Origin: a virus
Reading direction: 5' to 3' (one strand)
DNA: 40,448 nt
IMG/VR virus record: IMGVR_UViG_3300020171_002008
Location: 1-40,448 of that record
The position numbers were made by a program, and so were the translations under genes. Below are positions 36,753 through 40,448 of the stretch, in pieces. How positions within the stretch are numbered: position 1 is the first letter of the stretch; each line of letters begins with the position of its first letter. Below the pieces are notes generated by a model. That model was not told the origin of the DNA and did no database searches. It saw nothing but the letters and a program-made list of their open reading frames with translations.

Positions 36753-37217
36753 ATGGAAAAATACTTATTATCTATAAATAAATTAAAATTAATAATTTGT
36801 TCGGGTTACTTTGATTGCATGCACGACGGACATCTTAACTATCTCAACTCAGCGAAGAAACTCGGTGATTTACTTTTTGTTATAGTAAACAACGATATCC
36901 AAGCAAAAATGAAGAAAGGTTTTTCTTTAATTCCTGAAGACACGCGCGTTAATATTCTTCGCAATTTAAAAGCAGTCGACTTCGCTATAAAAGCTATAGA
37001 TAAAGATCGTTCTGTAAATAAAAGTCTTGAAATAATTCATTCTACCTTCTATAAAATTGCAAATATCATATTTATAAATGGGGGTAATGTAACTATCGAT
37101 AATCTACTTGAGAAAGATATCTGTCAAAAATTGAATATAAATATGATTTTCAATGTTGGCGGTAAAAAAATCCAATCTAGCAGTAAGTTTCTGCTTGATT
37201 ATAGAAAGAAATTATGA
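36753..37217 (+). CDS. Nucleotidyltransferase of the RfaE2/TagD type
   Basis: The 154 residues have the adenylyl/cytidylyltransferase signature SGYFDCMHDGHLNYL (HxGH read as HDGH), LLFVIVNND and EDTRVNILRNLKAVD. Such enzymes activate heptose-1-phosphate or glycerol-3-phosphate with ATP or CTP. With the kinase at 34325 it could activate a heptose-like sugar. The later catalytic segment reads INGGNVT. It overlaps RmlA by ATGA. Confidence 0.8.
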   Translation: MEKYLLSINKLKLIICSGYFDCMHDGHLNYLNSAKKLGDLLFVIVNNDIQAKMKKGFSLIPEDTRVNILRNLKAVDFAIKAIDKDRSVNKSLEIIHSTFYKIANIIFINGGNVTIDNLLEKDICQKLNINMIFNVGGKKIQSSSKFLLDYRKKL

Positions 37218-37933
37218 AGGGTGTCATTTTAGCTGGTGGTTTGAGTAATAGACTCTATCCCTTAACGAAAATAAACAATAAGCATTTACTGCCGATTTAC
37301 AACAAACCTATGATTTTTTATCCTTTAGAAACTCTCATAGGTGCAGGCATCACTGAAATATTGATGGTTACTGGTGGGCAACATGCTGGTGAATTTTTAA
37401 GACTTCTTGGTGATGGTTCTTATTTTGGACTCAAAGAGCTTCATTATACTTATCAAGAAGGAGAAAAAGGCATTGCGGATGCTTTGAGATTAGCAGAACA
37501 TTTCGCTGGCAACGAAAAGATTGTAGTTATTTTGGGAGATAACATCATTGAAAAGAGCATAAAAAAATACGTGAATTTTTTTCAACAGCAAAAAATCGGC
37601 GCTAAGTTACTTTTGAAAGAAGTAGACGCGCCTAATCGTTTTGGAGTTGCGGAGATAAAAAACGAAAAAATCGTTTCTATAATTGAGAAACCAAAATTTC
37701 CAAAATCTAATTATGTAGTAACAGGAATTTATATGTACGATCAGCAAGTCTTTGATATTATTAAATCTTTAAAGCCTTCAGCCAGAAATGAACTTGAAAT
37801 AACAGATGTCAATAATACATATATTAAAAAAAATCAACTTACTTATGATATCCTTGATGGTTGGTGGACTGATGCAGGAACTTTTGATTCATTATTGAAG
37901 GCGAATAATTTAATTTCGGAAAGAGAAAGATGA
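37214..37933 (+). CDS. rmlA: Glucose-1-phosphate thymidylyltransferase-like (RmlA, short form)
   Basis: The 239-residue enzyme has the RmlA signature LAGGLSNRLYPLTKINNKHL at residues 5-24, GDNIIEKS, EKPKFPKSN, VTGIYMYD and DGWWTDAGTFDS. It would make dTDP-glucose from dTTP and glucose-1-phosphate, the first step for RmlB, which follows by ATGA. The typical RmlA has about 290 residues; the missing part is the C-terminal allosteric region, so feedback control may be lost. Confidence 0.88.
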   Translation: MKGVILAGGLSNRLYPLTKINNKHLLPIYNKPMIFYPLETLIGAGITEILMVTGGQHAGEFLRLLGDGSYFGLKELHYTYQEGEKGIADALRLAEHFAGNEKIVVILGDNIIEKSIKKYVNFFQQQKIGAKLLLKEVDAPNRFGVAEIKNEKIVSIIEKPKFPKSNYVVTGIYMYDQQVFDIIKSLKPSARNELEITDVNNTYIKKNQLTYDILDGWWTDAGTFDSLLKANNLISERER

Positions 37934-38874
37934 GAATTTTAGTCACTGGAGTTCTTGGTTTTATTGGTTCTCACTTTGTAAAATATACTCTTGAGAATAA
38001 ACCTGAAGTCTACATAATTGGTTTTTCGCGAAATTCTTCTCAAAAGAATCTGCTTAGGCTTGAGGGTTATCTTAAAAACAAAAATTTTGAACTTATCTTT
38101 GGAGATTTAACTGAAGATATTTCTGGTCTTCTTGAGAATATAGATATTGTTATCAATTTTGCTGCTAAGACTTTTGTCGATCATAGTATTAAAGATCCAA
38201 AACCATTCATAAAATCAAATATATTTGGTACATATGATCTTTTAGAACAGGCAAGAAAATACAAGACATCATTATTTATTCAAATCAGTACCGATGAGGT
38301 TTACGGTGCAATTTTAGAAGGCTCATATAAAGAAGATTCAAGATTAAATCCAACAAATATTTATGCTGCTACTAAGGCTGCTGCTGACTGTTTGGTTATG
38401 TCTTATGGCAATACATATAAACTTCCCTATATTATTACTCGAACGGAAAATAATTTTGGATCATTTCAGCATCCTCAAAAAGTATTCCCTACTTTTGTGA
38501 GGAAAGCTTTGTTAAATGGAAAACTTCCAATTTACGGAGATGGTTTACATACTAGACAATGGCTTAGAGTTGAAGATCACTGTTCGGGAATTTGGCATTT
38601 AATCGAAAACAATGCACGAGGTATCTATCATATAGCTGGAGAACAAGAACTTCAGAATCTAGAACTCGCAAAACGAATTTTGAGAATTTTAGATAAATCC
38701 GAAGATTTGATAGAATTCATACCCGATTTTGATATACGACCTGGACATGATAGAAGATATGCTTTAGATTGCAGTAAACTTCGTTCTTTAGGATGGCAAC
38801 CAAAATATAATCTTGAGAATGGTATCAGAGAAGTCGTCGAATGGTACGCAAAAAATCAATGGTGGCTAAGTTAA
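37930..38874 (+). CDS. rmlB: dTDP-glucose 4,6-dehydratase-like (RmlB)
   Basis: The 314-residue extended SDR has TGVLGFIGSHFVKY, NFAAKTFVDHSI, the family motif STDEVYG, catalytic YAATK, TENNFGSFQHPQKVFPTF and DIRPGHDRRYALD, all typical of RmlB. It converts dTDP-glucose to dTDP-4-keto-6-deoxyglucose, the entry point for the RmlC-like and DegT-like enzymes at 32.6-34.3 kb. It overlaps RmlA by ATGA. Confidence 0.88.
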   Translation: MRILVTGVLGFIGSHFVKYTLENKPEVYIIGFSRNSSQKNLLRLEGYLKNKNFELIFGDLTEDISGLLENIDIVINFAAKTFVDHSIKDPKPFIKSNIFGTYDLLEQARKYKTSLFIQISTDEVYGAILEGSYKEDSRLNPTNIYAATKAAADCLVMSYGNTYKLPYIITRTENNFGSFQHPQKVFPTFVRKALLNGKLPIYGDGLHTRQWLRVEDHCSGIWHLIENNARGIYHIAGEQELQNLELAKRILRILDKSEDLIEFIPDFDIRPGHDRRYALDCSKLRSLGWQPKYNLENGIREVVEWYAKNQWWLS

Positions 38875-38881
38875 TTTAAAG

Positions 38882-39853
38882 ATGAATATATTAATAACCG
38901 GAATTTCTGGGCAAGATGGTTCTTATATGGCAGAATTACTTTTAGACAAAGGCTATAATGTCTATGGTTTAGTTCGTAGACAAAGTGTTGAGAATTTCAG
39001 CAATATAAATCATATTCTAGATAGAGTCAAATTAATTTATGGTGATTTATCGGATCAATCTTCGTTGATAAATGCGATAAACATAGCACAACCAGATGAG
39101 ATATATCATTTTGGTGCAATGTCTTTTGTAGGCATGTCTTGGGATCAACCGGAGTTAACAGCCAACATAACAGGAATCGGGTCACTTAGAATTTTGGAGG
39201 CTATTAGAAAGACAAATGTTAAGACAAAATTTGTGCAAGCTGCAAGTTCTGAACAATATGGAAAAGTATTAGTTTCACCTCAAAATGAAGAAAGTTCTTT
39301 TAATCCTGTGAGCCCCTATGGTGTCTCGAAAACATTTGCATACTTCTTGACCCGAACTTATAGGTTTAGTTATAACATGTTTGCAGCAAATGCAATAAGT
39401 TTCAATCATGAGAGTCCCCGCCGTGGAAAAGAATTTGTTACACGCAAGATAAGTCTTGGTGTTGCTAAGATTAAACTTGGTTTAGCGAATAAGATCTCAC
39501 TCGGGAATTTAGAAGCCAAGCGTGATTGGTCTCATTCCAAAGATATAATAAATGGCATTTATCTCATAATGCAACATAACGAACCAGATGACTTTGTGCT
39601 ATGTTCTGGCGAAACGCATTCAGTTAAGGAGTTTATAGAAGAAGCATTTAGAGTCGCTAATATTCCAGATTGGCAAAAATACATAGAAATTGATCAGCGA
39701 TTCATAAGACCAGCAGAAGTAAACTTACTGCAGGGAGATTACTCTAAAGCAAAACGCATCTTGAACTGGCAACCTAAGATATCATTCAAAGAATTAGTCA
39801 GAGAGATGGTAGAATCAGATATTAAATTACTTGAAAAAACGCTACAAAGATGA
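38882..39853 (+). CDS. gmd: GDP-mannose 4,6-dehydratase
   Basis: The 323-residue enzyme has the GMD signature TGISGQDGSYMAELLLDKGY, ASSEQYGK, SPYGVSK, NHESPRRGKEFVTRKI, EAKRDWSHSKD and the FIRPAEVNLLQGDYSKA tail. It converts GDP-mannose to GDP-4-keto-6-deoxymannose; the SDRs at 20384, 22500 and 31731 are candidates for later steps. No GDP-mannose synthase gene is in the window, so host GDP-mannose is probably used. It closes the sugar module. Confidence 0.92.
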   Translation: MNILITGISGQDGSYMAELLLDKGYNVYGLVRRQSVENFSNINHILDRVKLIYGDLSDQSSLINAINIAQPDEIYHFGAMSFVGMSWDQPELTANITGIGSLRILEAIRKTNVKTKFVQAASSEQYGKVLVSPQNEESSFNPVSPYGVSKTFAYFLTRTYRFSYNMFAANAISFNHESPRRGKEFVTRKISLGVAKIKLGLANKISLGNLEAKRDWSHSKDIINGIYLIMQHNEPDDFVLCSGETHSVKEFIEEAFRVANIPDWQKYIEIDQRFIRPAEVNLLQGDYSKAKRILNWQPKISFKELVREMVESDIKLLEKTLQR

Positions 39854-39859
39854 TATACT
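39831..39859 (+). promoter_or_regulatory. Near-consensus sigma-70 promoter with extended -10
   Basis: TTGAAA at 39831-39836 and TATACT at 39854-39859 are 17 bases apart, and TG at 39851-39852 makes an extended -10. It sits at the end of the gmd gene and would start RNA near 39866, about 40 bases before the small gene at 39909. This is the clearest promoter in the window. Confidence 0.75.
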
Positions 39860-39908
39860 ATATGCATACAAACAAAAACTATAGATTGATAGTTGGAACG
39901 AATCTGTC

Positions 39909-40154
39909 ATGAGCAAGTATGTCTGTTCATGCAGAGTTCTATTTGCAGATCGTAAAGATAGATTTGATGTAGAATGTAGAAATAAGGGTCATACTCTTTT
40001 TGAGATAGCTGATGAGATCTATGTTTTTATCTACGATCTCAAGGAGGAAAACTCTATCTTAAAGAATCGCATAAATAAGCGTAATAAGAGAATAGTTAAT
40101 TATAAAAATAAAATCTCGAAACTTGAAATAGAGCTTCGAGTACTCAGAGCTTAA
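39909..40154 (+). CDS. Small coiled-coil protein, unknown function
   Basis: The 81 residues include CSCRVLF, RFDVECRNKGHTLFEIADEIY and a Lys/Asn/Glu/Leu-rich coiled coil from about residue 45 (NSILKNRINKRNKR). Cys7, Cys9 and Cys24 with His could bind metal. It follows a strong promoter but has no clear AGGAGG site. A stem-loop covers its stop codon and a terminator follows, so it looks like a one-gene transcript. Not recognised. Confidence 0.65.
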   Translation: MSKYVCSCRVLFADRKDRFDVECRNKGHTLFEIADEIYVFIYDLKEENSILKNRINKRNKRIVNYKNKISKLEIELRVLRA

Positions 40155-40198
40155 TTAGCTCTCGCCGCTTACGCGGCACGTCCATTTATTTAGGACAT
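40146..40198 (+). ncRNA. Run of three hairpins in the 3' untranslated RNA
   Basis: Stem 1 is AGAGCT/AGCTCT (40146-40151 with 40157-40162) over the stop codon. Stem 2 is GCCGC/GCGGC (40164-40168 with 40173-40177). Stem 3 is GTCC/GGAC (40180-40183 with 40193-40196), with a possible longer form having one mismatch. They lead into the terminator. This may be a processed small RNA or a protective 3' end; no known RNA family was recognised. Confidence 0.5.
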
Positions 40199-40257
40199 GC
40201 CCTTCTTTGGGCAACTTCTTTAATTTCAAGAAGTTACTTAAGGAAGGGCGTTTTTTT
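40199..40257 (+). terminator. Intrinsic terminator with branched stem
   Basis: A 10-bp stem, GCCCTTCTTT (40199-40208) with AAGGAAGGGC (40240-40249), one G-U pair, encloses an inner 8-bp hairpin AACTTCTT/AAGAAGTT (40213-40220 with 40228-40235). Seven Ts follow at 40251-40257. A short alternative hairpin GCCC/GGGC (40199-40202 with 40209-40212) would compete with the outer stem and could allow read-through. Confidence 0.85.
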
Positions 40258-40314
40258 ATATAGATGAAGAATAGACTAAAAATGTATGGTTTCTTTAATA
40301 AAAAGGAGGACGAA

Positions 40315-40448
40315 ATGACACTCGAAAGTCTAGTTGAGAAATTAAAGGCAGCTGATGGGTTTATGCTTAATGTATCTATTTTAAAGAATGATTCACTCGA
40401 ACATTCTATAATCACGGAGAATTTCAGAAAAATCGATATGATACCATC
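40315..40448 (+). CDS. 5' end of a further gene (partial)
   Basis: ATG at 40315 follows AAAAGGAGG (40301-40309) at good spacing and opens a frame to the window edge (44 codons): MTLESLVEKLKAADGFMLNV and on, helical at first, then strand-like. The strong ribosome site matches the head genes, not the sugar genes, which suggests the phage structural or core genes resume here. Not recognised. Confidence 0.65.
   Translation, partial: MTLESLVEKLKAADGFMLNVSILKNDSLEHSIITENFRKIDMIP

Noticed and set aside
40155-40415. 86-residue minus-strand frame at the right end
   Set aside because: It covers the terminator hairpins and the start of a plus-strand gene with a strong ribosome site; low-complexity Ser/Phe/Lys composition.

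Overview
The window reads as a double-stranded DNA phage or prophage from an AT-rich bacterium-like host. All genes run on the + strand, all three stop codons are used, and the strongest ribosome binding sites are AGGAGG-type. No rRNA, tRNA, CRISPR array or transposase was seen. The left 8.7 kb is a virion head module: the 3' tip of an upstream gene, a small single-span membrane protein, a 1,814-residue multidomain DNA-repair-like protein, an HK97-type prohead protease joined to a repeat-bearing probable scaffold, a small decoration-like protein and the probable major capsid protein. The module closes with an 18-bp perfect-stem hairpin.

From about 9.2 to 39.9 kb, where connector and tail genes would normally follow, there is a nearly gap-free train of carbohydrate genes. 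It holds glycosyltransferases of several folds (a double GT4 protein, GT2 types, two CgeB-like proteins), four SAM-dependent methyltransferases, four radical SAM proteins (two of the B12-binding type), two split thiamine-diphosphate enzymes, seven sugar-nucleotide or short-chain dehydrogenase/reductase genes, a DegT/RfbH-like PLP enzyme with His in place of the usual Lys, an RmlC-like epimerase, a heptose-kinase-like GHMP kinase, a nucleotidyltransferase of the RfaE2/TagD type, RmlA, RmlB and Gmd. Many neighbours overlap by ATGA or TTGA and lack a Shine-Dalgarno sequence, which suggests translational coupling.

Taken together these genes could make unusual nucleotide sugars (dTDP-, GDP- and heptose-type; probably deoxy, branched-chain and methylated) and transfer them. 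The acceptor is unknown: virion protein, phage DNA or host surface glycan are all possible. Two free-standing HNH endonucleases carrying arrays of 7 and 5 zinc fingers, plus the 3' relic of a third, sit between glycosyltransferase or methyltransferase genes and point to shuffling of this module.

The right end (39.8-40.4 kb) returns to phage-like small genes: a near-consensus sigma-70 promoter, an 81-residue coiled-coil protein, a string of hairpins ending in an intrinsic terminator, and the start of another gene with a strong ribosome binding site. All functions are inferred from motifs read by eye; no database search was run.
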